From: Paenibacillus thermotolerans
Lineage (GTDB): Bacteria; Bacillota; Bacilli; Paenibacillales; YIM-B00363
Reading direction: 5' to 3'
Length of the DNA: 64,000 nucleotides
Assembly: GCF_028745515.1 (NCBI RefSeq)
Contig: NZ_JAQZSG010000029.1
Coordinates: 213 to 64,212 of the forward strand
Shown: in pieces, positions 17,202-25,786 of the stretch
Position numbering within the stretch: the first letter of the stretch is position 1
How the letters are laid out: each line of letters opens with the position of its first letter
Translations under genes and position numbers: made by a program
The notes under the pieces: model-generated
Seen by the model: only the letters and a program-made list of their open reading frames with translations
Database searches by the model: none
What the model was told of the DNA's origin: nothing

Positions 17202-17224
17202 GGCTGAAACCTGACGTTTCAGCC
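17202..17224. promoter_or_regulatory. Perfect inverted repeat in a LysR divergent region
   Basis: GGCTGAAAC, five bases, then GTTTCAGCC. It lies between the divergent operon and the LysR gene, where LysR proteins usually bind. I infer an operator; a hairpin attenuator is the alternative. Confidence 0.5.
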
Positions 17225-17295
17225 ATTTCTTGTCTGCTTTTTTTGTGTTTGGTACACTCAGGTTAACGCTGGTTCATGTTAAGGGGTTGTCCATC

Positions 17296-18162
17296 ATGCG
17301 ATTTCAGGACTTGGAGGCATTAATTGAAGCCGCAAGACTTGGCAGTATTTCAAAGGCAAGCGAGATGCTTCATATCTCTCACACGGCTCTTGGCAAACAG
17401 ATTCGGAGTCTTGAAGCTTTTTATGGTGTTCAACTCCTTAAGCGGACATCAAGCGGGGTTACCCCTACTGAAGCAGGAATGCATTTGATTAACCGAGTTA
17501 CTGACTTATTAGCCGAATTTGAATCCATACGAAATGAACTTCGCGTGTACCGGGAGCCTGCAAAGTACGTCATAGGTTCACTCCCAAGCTTGGCCGCTTC
17601 GTATTTACCGGATCGCGTATTGGCTATGAAATTAAGCGGAACGGATTGCCAGGTTCGAATCATGCAGACATCGGATGAACTTTGGGAAAGTTTGAAGTTG
17701 GGCAGTTTGGATGGAATTTTAGCGGAAATGGCCCCTGAGAATCATCTTTTTTTTACGAAAGTCTTGTTTGAAGAACCGTTTGTTACCGTAGTGCACAAGG
17801 AGCATCCGTTTACTAAGTTTCAATCCGTTCAACCTCTTGATTTAGACGGACAACAGCTTATTTTGTACCCTTCGGGCTGCGGTATTCGAAGATGGGTTAT
17901 CAATGCAATGAGGCAGCATGGGTGTGAGCCGACGATTACGAACGAGGTAGGCTTTGGAGGATTCATTGCAGGTATGGTGGCCGCGAAAGCCGGTATTACA
18001 GTGCTTCCTGAGTCTACCGCTAAACGACTTGGAGAACCGGACTTGATAACGGTACCGTTCTCTAGTCCCGATGCTCACCGCACCATCGTATTTGCTACTG
18101 CCAATCAAGAATTTGGAAAGCGGCTGGGACCGTATTTCAAGACGTTAATCCAAGTTGGCTGA
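17296..18162 (+). CDS. LysR-family transcriptional regulator
   Basis: 288 residues from ATG 17296, with AAGGGG nine bases upstream. An N-terminal helix-turn-helix (AARLGSISKASEMLHISHTALGKQ region, about 10-35) is followed by a type 2 periplasmic-binding effector domain with LPSLAASYLPDRV and GMVAAKAGITVLPES. It is divergent from the NAD(P)-binding/HPP/EamA/cupin operon, and a 9+9 palindrome lies between them. It most likely regulates that operon in response to a small molecule. A terminator follows. Confidence 0.9.
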   Translation: MRFQDLEALIEAARLGSISKASEMLHISHTALGKQIRSLEAFYGVQLLKRTSSGVTPTEAGMHLINRVTDLLAEFESIRNELRVYREPAKYVIGSLPSLAASYLPDRVLAMKLSGTDCQVRIMQTSDELWESLKLGSLDGILAEMAPENHLFFTKVLFEEPFVTVVHKEHPFTKFQSVQPLDLDGQQLILYPSGCGIRRWVINAMRQHGCEPTITNEVGFGGFIAGMVAAKAGITVLPESTAKRLGEPDLITVPFSSPDAHRTIVFATANQEFGKRLGPYFKTLIQVG

Positions 18163-18238
18163 TTTGATAAGTCCTTACGTGGCGAGAGTTTCGATCGGGA
18201 AGCGGGAATGTCGCAGGATCAAAGGCGAGATGCTGCAA

Positions 18239-18283
18239 GGGCGATGATTCTTATCGTCGTGTCATCGCCGCCCTCCCTTTTTA
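18239..18283 (+). terminator. Terminator after the LysR gene
   Basis: GGGCGATGA pairs with TCATCGCCGCCC (one bulge), followed by TCCCTTTTTATT. Confidence 0.75.
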
Positions 18284-18309
18284 TTGTTGGGAATTGAAGT
18301 CATGGATTA

Positions 18310-18527
18310 TCATTATGGCAAAAGTGTGTTTACAACATGTTGTGCAAATGCTATAAATTTGGCGAATGGAACAAGGTTTCTGAAATTATGGAAAAAGTAT
18401 GTCCATAAATTGCAGCGAGCGCAACAAGTTATGAACAGTGGTTTGCCATAACGGAAAAATTGACGCAAAAAACAACGAGATTATAGAAAAACGACTGCAC
18501 TTTGTGAGTAGACTTTTGCCATAATGA
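18310..18527. repeat. Intergenic repeat element, copy B, with 16-bp terminal inverted repeats
   Basis: TCATTATGGCAAAAGT (18310-18325) and ACTTTTGCCATAATGA (18512-18527) are perfect inverted repeats bounding 218 bases. Internal blocks GAAATTATGGAAAAAGTATG (18383), GAACAGTGGTTTGCCATAA (about 18434) and GATTATAGAAAAA match copy A at 58-325 in order and spacing. No ORF is present. The form resembles a miniature inverted-repeat element or a mobile regulatory spacer. Confidence 0.75.
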
Positions 18528-18725
18528 GTGAACACCGGATTTCATAATCGAGTCCACGGGATTCATGATCGGAGAAGTTAGCTCATCCACCGTTCTGTTG
18601 AGTCCAGCAATTAGAGAAGCTTGATCGCGTTATTTTCCGAAATGTTGCTTTTTTTGACGAAAAAGGTATGCCGTTACAGGAGTAGTCTCAACGGTTGCAA
18701 AACAATACCAGTGCAAAGCAAACTG
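18528..18725. other. Gene-free spacer
   Basis: About 200 bases between repeat copy B and the end of the carbohydrate locus. I see no ORF, clear promoter or RNA motif. Confidence 0.4.
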
Positions 18726-18753
18726 AGGCGCATGTGCATTTACTCATGCGCCT
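18726..18753 (-). terminator. Hairpin at the end of the carbohydrate locus
   Basis: AGGCGCATG (18726-18734) pairs perfectly with CATGCGCCT (18745-18753), spanning the stop codon of the DUF5107 gene. The following minus-strand sequence (CAGTTTGCTTTG) is only moderately T-rich. Confidence 0.55.
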
Positions 18754-20539
18754 GTTTCGCGTCTGTCACTCGATACGCCCCGTATACGGCCAGATCGTCC
18801 TCGCCCAAATGGGCCGGAACGACAGCGGTACCATCCGCATCGCCCTGCGCACCTGCATCGCCAAGCGCGTCGGCAATGCGCCGCCACAGCCCGGAGCGCG
18901 CGTACCGCTGATGCACCTTCTCGAACGGGGTCCGCTCCAGCAGCGCCTTCGCTTCGAGCACATCCCCTTTCTCGAACAGGAAGTATGCCCGCCGCTCCGC
19001 CAGTACATCGTCCTGCAGCGACGCCACCCGCTCGAACCAGTCCGCCCGTTCCGCGAACGCGGCGGCGCCAAAAAAGCTCAGCGTCACATCCCGCTCCGCA
19101 AACACTTGCGGGTGAAGGCTCCACGCAGCCGACCGAATACGCCGATACGCGGCCAAAGACGCCTCATGATCTCCTCTCACCGCCCGGTACAACCGGCCTA
19201 ACAGTGCGAAGCTCCAATCGGCGTCTACCGTTTCCAGCACGCCGATGGCCGCCTCAAGCTCTCCGCGCCCAGCCAGCCAGACGCCGTAATAGTAGCGCCA
19301 CAACAGCCGCTCGCTCTCGTTGCCGCTCTCGACCCAAACACGCTCCGCCCATTGCAGCGCATCTCCGAGCCGTTCCATCCCGGACGGCGGCCAGTTGCAA
19401 TCCTCGACCGAGGGTGCCTCAAGCACCGCAAGCTCCTCGGGATCACCGGCCGCATACGCTTCCTCCAGCCGTATCCAAACGGCCAAACTCTCCCGCGGCG
19501 CCCAGCCGAATAGCGGAATGCGCTCCCCAGCGACCAGCTTCGGCTTCGGAAGCCGCAGCGCGGCAATATCAAGCGGCCTTCCGCTCGGAATCCAAAATTC
19601 CGTATGCATATGCCGCTCACCCGGCGCAAGCGTGTTATTGTCCGCCTGCTCCAGCAGCGGGCCTGCCTGAATTTCCGCGTAGCTCTCCCGCCGCGCGGCT
19701 GTCGCCCACGCCCACTCCTCATGCCGGCCCAGCCCGTAGAGCCATAGCTTGATCCCCGGCGCCTCCGCCGGTTCGGCGATATGGTACAGCCCGCTTCCTA
19801 AGCTCGGCGTAAACATCCCGAAGGCGTTACAGTCCGCGGACCTCCAGAAAAATCCTTGCATCCGGTCAAAATCCGAAAGCCGGTATTCCCGCTCCCGCTC
19901 CCACGCGACCTCCTCCAGCACATCCGCATGCCGAAGCACCCGGCCGGAAGGAAAGTGGAACAGCGAATCGGGCCGCGCCGGCAGCGCCGCATTGGACCAC
20001 GACATCCACGCGTGTGTCCCCGAAAAACCGGGATTTACAAACAACGTCCGCTGCGTCAAATACCAATCGTCCTCGCCGAGCGAATACTCCACCGTCCAGT
20101 GCATGCCGTACCGGATTTCCCGCTCCCCGCACCACACATAGAGCCGATCCCCGATCCGCTCCACGGACGCATGGACGGCTTCGAGCTGCACCGGCGTATG
20201 CGCGATCGGAAAGCTGACCTCGATGCCGCCGCTGATGAACGCCATGCGCGGCAAAATCCGCACCGGACGCACCGTGCCCGAGTCGAACAGCACTTCCTTC
20301 CCGCACGCCTTGTCGAAAATCGATTGCACCTTCCCGCCCAAATCCGGACAAACGGTCACCTTCATCCATTCGTTCTCGACAGAGATCATCCGCAGCGACC
20401 GAAGCTGCGGCCTGCGCGCCGTCTCCGCAAAGCTCGGGTACGGGTAAATGCCGTCCTCGTCGGCAACGGTCGGAATCGGCCCGCAGCTCTGCACCGGATG
20501 AACAAGCATCGTCTCCCGCCACTCCGCCGACTTCAGCAT
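18740..20539 (-). CDS. DUF5107-domain protein with TPR-like C-terminus
   Basis: 599 residues from ATG 20539, which overlaps the upstream stop and has AGGAGAAAGGAG before it. The N-terminal about 300 residues match DUF5107, a beta-sandwich like the aldose-1-epimerase/galactose-mutarotase fold (RMISVENEWMKVTVCPDLGG, FISGGIEVSFPI). Gly/His/Trp-rich loops there would suit a sugar. The C-terminal part is helical and repetitive (EAAIGVLETVDADWSFALLG..., EKGDVLEAKALLERT), consistent with tetratricopeptide-like repeats. No signal peptide is seen, so it acts in the cytosol. It is the last gene of the locus, coupled to a DUF4091 gene, which suggests processing of an imported sugar. Confidence 0.82.
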   Translation of the reverse strand: MLKSAEWRETMLVHPVQSCGPIPTVADEDGIYPYPSFAETARRPQLRSLRMISVENEWMKVTVCPDLGGKVQSIFDKACGKEVLFDSGTVRPVRILPRMAFISGGIEVSFPIAHTPVQLEAVHASVERIGDRLYVWCGEREIRYGMHWTVEYSLGEDDWYLTQRTLFVNPGFSGTHAWMSWSNAALPARPDSLFHFPSGRVLRHADVLEEVAWEREREYRLSDFDRMQGFFWRSADCNAFGMFTPSLGSGLYHIAEPAEAPGIKLWLYGLGRHEEWAWATAARRESYAEIQAGPLLEQADNNTLAPGERHMHTEFWIPSGRPLDIAALRLPKPKLVAGERIPLFGWAPRESLAVWIRLEEAYAAGDPEELAVLEAPSVEDCNWPPSGMERLGDALQWAERVWVESGNESERLLWRYYYGVWLAGRGELEAAIGVLETVDADWSFALLGRLYRAVRGDHEASLAAYRRIRSAAWSLHPQVFAERDVTLSFFGAAAFAERADWFERVASLQDDVLAERRAYFLFEKGDVLEAKALLERTPFEKVHQRYARSGLWRRIADALGDAGAQGDADGTAVVPAHLGEDDLAVYGAYRVTDAKQAHE

Positions 20540-22221
20540 GACAAAGCTCCTTTCTCCTCTGAAGACGACAAAGCCGCTTGAATCATCCGGTTCACTCTCT
20601 CCCGCAAGCCAAGCAGCCACATCTCGTCCTTCTCATAGCGCGTAAAAGTAAGCGGCTCGATCAACCCTTCCTCCAACACCGCAAGCGTCCGCTCCCTGCC
20701 GACCAGCTCCTCAAGCAGCTGCAGCGCCCGCACGTCCTGCATCGCCTCCCGCAGCAGCGCCGCGCGAATCGAGCCGACCGGACGCCCGTCCTCCCCCGGG
20801 TATACGAGGAACGCATCGCCGGACGGAAAGCCGTGATCCGCATCCGTCACCAAGTACGGATTAATCCGCTTCAAAGACTTCTGCGAATACCAATGGTTGT
20901 AGCCCCAATGCAAAAACCCGGCAATGTCATATTTATACAGCTGCAGCCCGATCACGCGAGTCCGCAATGACGGCATGTTAAAAAACCGATTGGACAAACC
21001 GTCGCGATATTCGCAGCAGCAATAATACGCCCACAGGTTGTTCACGCCATGATCAATAAACGTATGGATATGCTCGGTAGAGCAAACCGGATGCGACAGC
21101 AGGCCGGTCTTGTAAAATTCGTAGTCCGACAGCGCATCGATAATCGGATAATCGTCTCCCAATAAAGACCGCATCAGCTCGCTCGCGCTCCGGTAATGCT
21201 CAAGATCGTTAATATGCGGCTCGTCGGAAATATGAAAATACGAGCGGCTCTCCAACCCGCAAGAACGAATAACCTCTAACAAAGCAGGCACAAATTCCCT
21301 CAAAAAGCCGACATAAGCCTCTCCAGACGCCGCGCTTTCCCAGCCGAATATACGCCGCTCTTCCCCGCCGCACTCCGCAACAATTTTCGGCGCATGCTTA
21401 GCTCCCCACTGCGTATACAAATGCGAGAATTCGAAATACTGTACGCCTTTCCGCCGGCACAGCTCAATCCACCGCTCAAGACGCGAAAAATCAAAAGCAT
21501 AGCCCCCGCCGTTCTCAACGAGCGACACCCCCACCAATTGCACGGTAGGCCGTTCGTTGCCCGGCAGCATCTCCAGCGGCGGCGTAAACAGCGGGGTCAA
21601 AATCATATTCATGCCGTACTCGACATAATGAGTCACATAAGCGTCAATCAAATCCCAGTGCTCTTCCGAGAACGTCTCGACCCCATACCAAGTCGCCAAA
21701 CAATCCAAATAAAACCATTCGGTGCGAATGAGCTTTTGCTCGGGCAATCGCGCCCCGATCACCTCGAGCACGAACGTTTCCCCGCCAAGCTCCTTGCCCG
21801 TTTCATCCGTAAACCGAATGAGAATCTCATGCAAACCGGCGGCGGCCGCATTGTCCGCATACACATCCACCCACAAGGACCGCCACTGTCCGGGCAGCAA
21901 GTGCACCGTACCGTCCTCCGGCGGAAACAGCGGATCGGGGTACAACCCCGGCGTCATACGCAGCAAGTAATCGTCATGATCGCCGTAATTCGGCAGCTCC
22001 GAAGGCGCCAAACCAACGCTCCGCAGCGAGATGCCGCCGGGCAGCCCCGATTCCGCCGTCACCCGGATCTGTTTCCGATTCACATCAGACCAATACGCAA
22101 CCTGGAATGAAAAATGTTCCCCCAACAGCGCAGTACCCCGTACATACGATGGAGCCGCCAAATCCGCATCCGCAAATACCTTCACGAGTGAATGAACGCA
22201 TCTCGTTTTAAAAAGGCTCAT
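20533..22221 (-). CDS. DUF4091-domain protein (putative glycoside hydrolase), paralog 1
   Basis: 562 residues, no signal peptide. It has an N-terminal beta-sandwich, then a TIM-barrel-like region with YFHISDEPHINDLEHY, where DEP is a candidate catalytic segment. The C-terminal DUF4091 block is GFLHWGYNHWYS ... FPSGDAFLVYPGEDGRPVGS followed by LLREAMQDVRAL. This arrangement is typical of DUF4091 enzymes predicted to be glycosidases. It shares domain order and motifs with the protein at 22288-23862. A hairpin terminator lies between the two genes, so this one may be expressed at a lower level or through read-through. It overlaps the DUF5107 gene by seven bases. Confidence 0.85.
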   Translation of the reverse strand: MSLFKTRCVHSLVKVFADADLAAPSYVRGTALLGEHFSFQVAYWSDVNRKQIRVTAESGLPGGISLRSVGLAPSELPNYGDHDDYLLRMTPGLYPDPLFPPEDGTVHLLPGQWRSLWVDVYADNAAAAGLHEILIRFTDETGKELGGETFVLEVIGARLPEQKLIRTEWFYLDCLATWYGVETFSEEHWDLIDAYVTHYVEYGMNMILTPLFTPPLEMLPGNERPTVQLVGVSLVENGGGYAFDFSRLERWIELCRRKGVQYFEFSHLYTQWGAKHAPKIVAECGGEERRIFGWESAASGEAYVGFLREFVPALLEVIRSCGLESRSYFHISDEPHINDLEHYRSASELMRSLLGDDYPIIDALSDYEFYKTGLLSHPVCSTEHIHTFIDHGVNNLWAYYCCCEYRDGLSNRFFNMPSLRTRVIGLQLYKYDIAGFLHWGYNHWYSQKSLKRINPYLVTDADHGFPSGDAFLVYPGEDGRPVGSIRAALLREAMQDVRALQLLEELVGRERTLAVLEEGLIEPLTFTRYEKDEMWLLGLRERVNRMIQAALSSSEEKGALSC

Positions 22222-22240
22222 AACCTAACCTCCCCGATGA

Positions 22241-22279
22241 AAAACGGCATTGAACCTTCAACTTACAGTCCAATGCCGT
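22241..22279 (-). terminator. Intra-operon terminator between the two DUF4091 genes
   Basis: On the minus strand ACGGCATTG pairs perfectly with CAATGCCGT, followed by TTTTTC. It lies 9 bases after the end of the upstream DUF4091 gene and would give partial termination. Confidence 0.75.
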
Positions 22280-22287
22280 ACCTTTTG

Positions 22288-23862
22288 TTACGCTTCCGCT
22301 AATTCCGATACCGCATGAAGCAGCCTGCGGTGTGCGGCGGCAAAATGCTCCGGATCCTGATTCGCCTCATTGAAGCTGACGAAGCAGGAGGCGGCAATCT
22401 CATCGGCTAACGGCCTATCCTTTGCCGCGAGCTGCTTCAGCAGCTCGTAATCCTCGATCCCCGCCCGCATCGCCTCCAGCCTCATACTGCCCCACGGGCC
22501 GTTCGGGCCGGGGTACGAAATATGCGTATCGCCCGGCGGGAAAAACAGCTCGGTCTGATTGAACGGATCCTTGTCCTCATCGCACCAGTTGAAGCCCCAA
22601 TGCAGATAGCCCTCCAGATCGTACTTGTAATTGCCCCAGTGCAAATACCGGGTGCGAAGCAGCGGCATGTCCCACAGCCGGTTCATATAATGGCCGCCCG
22701 GGAAGCAGCACGTGTAAAACCACAGCCTGTCGCCGATCGACCGCAGCTTCTCGAATTCGTCCCGTTGGTCCTGATAATAAGAGTTCTTCGGAACCAATAT
22801 ATCGACGGCACCCGCTATATCATACGTCTCGACCGCCTCGATGATCGGGATGCCCGGCATAAACTTGCGCACCATCCCCGATAATATGCGGTATTCCTGA
22901 ACGCTGTTCTCGGTCGGCTCGTCGGCGACGTGCTGCACAAGACGGTCCAGCCAGCCGTTCTTCTCCAGAAACGCCCTCCAAGCCTTCAAATACTGAGCAA
23001 TATACGCATAGCCCTCTGCGGAAATTGCCTTCAGCGTCTTGTCCTTCAGCCAGATGACGAAGGTCGAATCCCAAAAATCGTTCCTTCCGGCAATCAATCC
23101 GCCTTCGATATGGGTGAAGCCCAAATCAAAAAACAAGCGAATCAATCGTTTGGCACGATCAAAAGTAAAGCCGTACACGCCCTCCGACGTTTCCGTCACA
23201 TCGACCGTAACGTTCGGCGGCACCCAAAAGTGCGTCTGGCGCCCCCGTCTCATCAGCTCGCCGTATTTGCGGATGTTCGCCCAGTGCTCTTCGGACCAAA
23301 GCTCGAGGCCATATCTCGTAGCCATCCGGTCCAATAGGAACCAATTGACGATGGACAGCGTCCCCTGCGCGGGCACAACAGCCGAGAACACTTCAACGGT
23401 CACCGGAATGACGCATTCTTGCTCGCCGACTTTCATCGTCAACGTCCCGCCATATGTGCCGGGAACGAGCCGCTCCTCGATCCGCCAGCAAACATACAGC
23501 GCATCCGTCTCCGCCCGTGTCACGACGCCCTCCGCGAACGGTTTTAACGCATCGTACACCCGGAACGGCGCCTTCCGCGTCGCATACGCCTCCGCCGATT
23601 CGCCTTCCTTCACCAGGTGGCTTACCGGACCCGTATTTTGCTCGACGAAAATATCGGTCAACTGGTACAATTCAGGCTCCGGCAGCCCGCCCCCGACAAA
23701 CTTGCACTCGATCGGTATTCCCGCCGGCACCTCATTCAACAGCACTTGGCACGCCGCATAGCTTCCTCTAGCAGACGCCAGCTCGATTGACCGGCGCCCG
23801 CCCTCCTCAACAACGCTATCCGGGTACAGCCATTCGTTCGCGCCGAACACCTGATATTTCAT
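22288..23862 (-). CDS. DUF4091-domain protein (putative glycoside hydrolase), paralog 2
   Basis: 524 residues, cytosolic. Like its paralog it has an N-terminal beta domain, a barrel segment with LVQHVADEPTENSVQEY (candidate catalytic DEP) and a C-terminal DUF4091 block. That block reads EGYLHWGFNWC ... FPPGDTHISYPGPNGPWGS followed by MRLEAMRAGIEDYELL. It begins 30 bases after the GH16 stop, so the genes are cotranscribed. DUF4091 proteins are predicted glycosidases; no substrate has been fixed for this subgroup as far as I know. Confidence 0.85.
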   Translation of the reverse strand: MKYQVFGANEWLYPDSVVEEGGRRSIELASARGSYAACQVLLNEVPAGIPIECKFVGGGLPEPELYQLTDIFVEQNTGPVSHLVKEGESAEAYATRKAPFRVYDALKPFAEGVVTRAETDALYVCWRIEERLVPGTYGGTLTMKVGEQECVIPVTVEVFSAVVPAQGTLSIVNWFLLDRMATRYGLELWSEEHWANIRKYGELMRRGRQTHFWVPPNVTVDVTETSEGVYGFTFDRAKRLIRLFFDLGFTHIEGGLIAGRNDFWDSTFVIWLKDKTLKAISAEGYAYIAQYLKAWRAFLEKNGWLDRLVQHVADEPTENSVQEYRILSGMVRKFMPGIPIIEAVETYDIAGAVDILVPKNSYYQDQRDEFEKLRSIGDRLWFYTCCFPGGHYMNRLWDMPLLRTRYLHWGNYKYDLEGYLHWGFNWCDEDKDPFNQTELFFPPGDTHISYPGPNGPWGSMRLEAMRAGIEDYELLKQLAAKDRPLADEIAASCFVSFNEANQDPEHFAAAHRRLLHAVSELAEA

Positions 23863-23892
23863 AGAACCGTCCCCTTCCGCGACCCAACGCGC

Positions 23893-24798
23893 CTACTTCT
23901 TCGTGTAATCGCCGTCCTCCGGTTGGTACACCCGTACATAATCCAGCTCGAACGTTTGGGGGAACACGGTCGAATCGTTCGGATATCCCGGCCAATTGCC
24001 CCCTACCGCCAAGTTCAGCTGCAAATAGAACGCCCGGTCGAACGGCGCGGGGAACGGCTCCTTCTCGGACGACTCGTTCTTCCTCGTATACCAATCGCTC
24101 GTGCTGTAATACATTTCGCCGTCGATATACCAGCGCATCTCCTCCGGCGTCCAATCGAGCGCGAACACGTGGAAGTCGTCGGAAAATTTGCCTTCTTTGA
24201 GCGTGTAATTGCCGCCGAAATAGTAATGCGGATTGCCCATATGCAGCGTTCCGTACACCTTGTTCGGCTCGTGCCCGACCATCTCCATAATGTCGATTTC
24301 ACCGCAGGTCGGCCAGCCGCCGTACTTCTGCATATCCGTCGGCATCATCCAAATCGCCGGCCAAATGCCTTGCCCCTCGGGCAGCTTGGCGCGGAACTCG
24401 AAGCGGCCGTACGTCCAATCCGCCTTGCCGCGCGTAATCAGCTTCGCGGACGAATACGGCTTGCCGCCGTACTCCTCTTCAATCGCCTGGATGACGAGCT
24501 TGCCGTCCTCGATATAGGCGTTTCGCTTCTCCGTCGTATAATACTGCGACTCGTTATTCCCGAAGCCGTGTCCGCCGATGTCGTAATCCCACTTGCTCCG
24601 GTCGATTTCCCCGCCGTCAAACTCGTCGTTCCATACTAATTTCCAGCCGTTATCCGCCGTCATTTTTACCTGTTCCCCGCTATTCGTCTTGTTCCCCATT
24701 GCGCACCCCGCTAATAATAGATGTAGTAAAACGACCGCACTCAACAATCCCGCACTCACAACAACTTGCTTTCGCACGCGCAGCGCCCTCCTAAGCAT
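23893..24798 (-). CDS. Family 16 glycoside hydrolase (beta-glucanase), lipoprotein
   Basis: 301 residues from ATG 24798, which lies close behind the upstream permease stop with GGGGAG before it. Longer in-frame starts run inside the permease gene and are rejected. A signal peptide ends in a lipobox LLAGC with C32, so the enzyme is anchored outside the membrane. The GH16 catalytic motif is GEIDIMEM (166-173), with E167 as nucleophile, D169 assisting and E172 as acid/base, in the form found in laminarinases. NDEFDGGEIDRSKW and WPAIWMMP are also characteristic. It most likely cuts beta-1,3 (or mixed 1,3-1,4) glucan near the cell surface. The C-terminus is complete, with no extra binding module. 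Confidence 0.93.
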   Translation of the reverse strand: MLRRALRVRKQVVVSAGLLSAVVLLHLLLAGCAMGNKTNSGEQVKMTADNGWKLVWNDEFDGGEIDRSKWDYDIGGHGFGNNESQYYTTEKRNAYIEDGKLVIQAIEEEYGGKPYSSAKLITRGKADWTYGRFEFRAKLPEGQGIWPAIWMMPTDMQKYGGWPTCGEIDIMEMVGHEPNKVYGTLHMGNPHYYFGGNYTLKEGKFSDDFHVFALDWTPEEMRWYIDGEMYYSTSDWYTRKNESSEKEPFPAPFDRAFYLQLNLAVGGNWPGYPNDSTVFPQTFELDYVRVYQPEDGDYTKK

Positions 24799-24805
24799 AA
24801 AGCCG

Positions 24806-25771
24806 TCACTCCCCGGTAATGCCGGAACGGTCGATTCCCTCGACAAACCAACGCTGCAGAACGAAATAAACGACCAGCAGCGGAGCGATCGTAAGCATCG
24901 TGCCCGCCAGCTTGATGCCTTCGTTGATCTTGCTCGCCTGACCCTGCTGCGGGAACGCTTTCTCGTAGCTGTCCACGAATTGCTGCAGCTCAAGCGGCAG
25001 CATCGTAAACGAATTGCCGAAATACAAGCCGGCTAAGTACGTTTCGTTCCAGTACCATACGAAAGAAAACAAGAAGACGATGATGATGGCCGGCCCTGCG
25101 GTCGGAACCGCAATCTTGTAAAAAATTTTGAGATGCCCCGCCCCGTCGAGCTCCGCCGCCTCTACCAGAGCCTGCGGCAGCCTGCGGAAAAACTGGTAAT
25201 AGATCAAAATAAACAATGCGCTCTTCATCCCTTGACCCAGTAATGCCGGGTAAATGAACGTCTCCAAGGAGCCGAGCAAGCCGTAATTTTTGAACATCAA
25301 ATACGTCGGCATCATCGTAATTTGCGGAGGAATGACGAACGTCGCCAGCATCAGCACGAAGAACGTCTTTTTGAACGGAAACTCGAATCTTGCAAAGCCG
25401 TAGCCGATCACGCCGCAGGCGACCGTCTGCAGAACGGCGGGAATGCCCGCCGCAGCCAGCGTCTTCATAAGCGTACTGCCGTACTTCAGCACGACGATCG
25501 CTTTTTCATAGTTCTCCAAGTACAGCGTCGTAGGAATCCATTTCACCATCGCGTTCACGAGATCGTCCAAGCTCATGAAGCTGTTCACGAGCATGAACAG
25601 CACCGGATACAAATACACGAACCCGATCCCGATCAAGAGCAGGTATACGACGGTTTTAAATATGAACCCGTCGTTCTCGCCGATGCCGAACAGAAGCTTC
25701 CGTATTTTCTGCAAACCCGCTCCCGCATTAAATTTCACGCTCGACCGCTCTATGCTTACTTTTTTATCCAT
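24806..25771 (-). CDS. Sugar ABC transporter permease, MalG/LacG type (pair 2)
   Basis: 321 residues with six membrane helices. The EAA loop that contacts the ATPase is EAAELDGAGHLKIFYKIAVP. FARFEFPFKK and FVIPPQITMMPTYL are typical of the CUT1 MalG subfamily. It follows its MalF-type partner by 15 bases. The C-terminus ends GIDRSGITGE. No ATP-binding subunit is encoded nearby, so it must use a shared MsmX/UgpC-type ATPase encoded elsewhere. Confidence 0.92.
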   Translation of the reverse strand: MDKKVSIERSSVKFNAGAGLQKIRKLLFGIGENDGFIFKTVVYLLLIGIGFVYLYPVLFMLVNSFMSLDDLVNAMVKWIPTTLYLENYEKAIVVLKYGSTLMKTLAAAGIPAVLQTVACGVIGYGFARFEFPFKKTFFVLMLATFVIPPQITMMPTYLMFKNYGLLGSLETFIYPALLGQGMKSALFILIYYQFFRRLPQALVEAAELDGAGHLKIFYKIAVPTAGPAIIIVFLFSFVWYWNETYLAGLYFGNSFTMLPLELQQFVDSYEKAFPQQGQASKINEGIKLAGTMLTIAPLLVVYFVLQRWFVEGIDRSGITGE

Positions 25772-25786
25772 TCGCTCGCCCCCTCT

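Noticed and set aside
24994-25036. Longer start for the GH16 gene inside the permease gene
   Set aside because: The extra residues are Arg/Ser-rich antisense-like sequence; ATG 24798 gives a normal lipoprotein signal.
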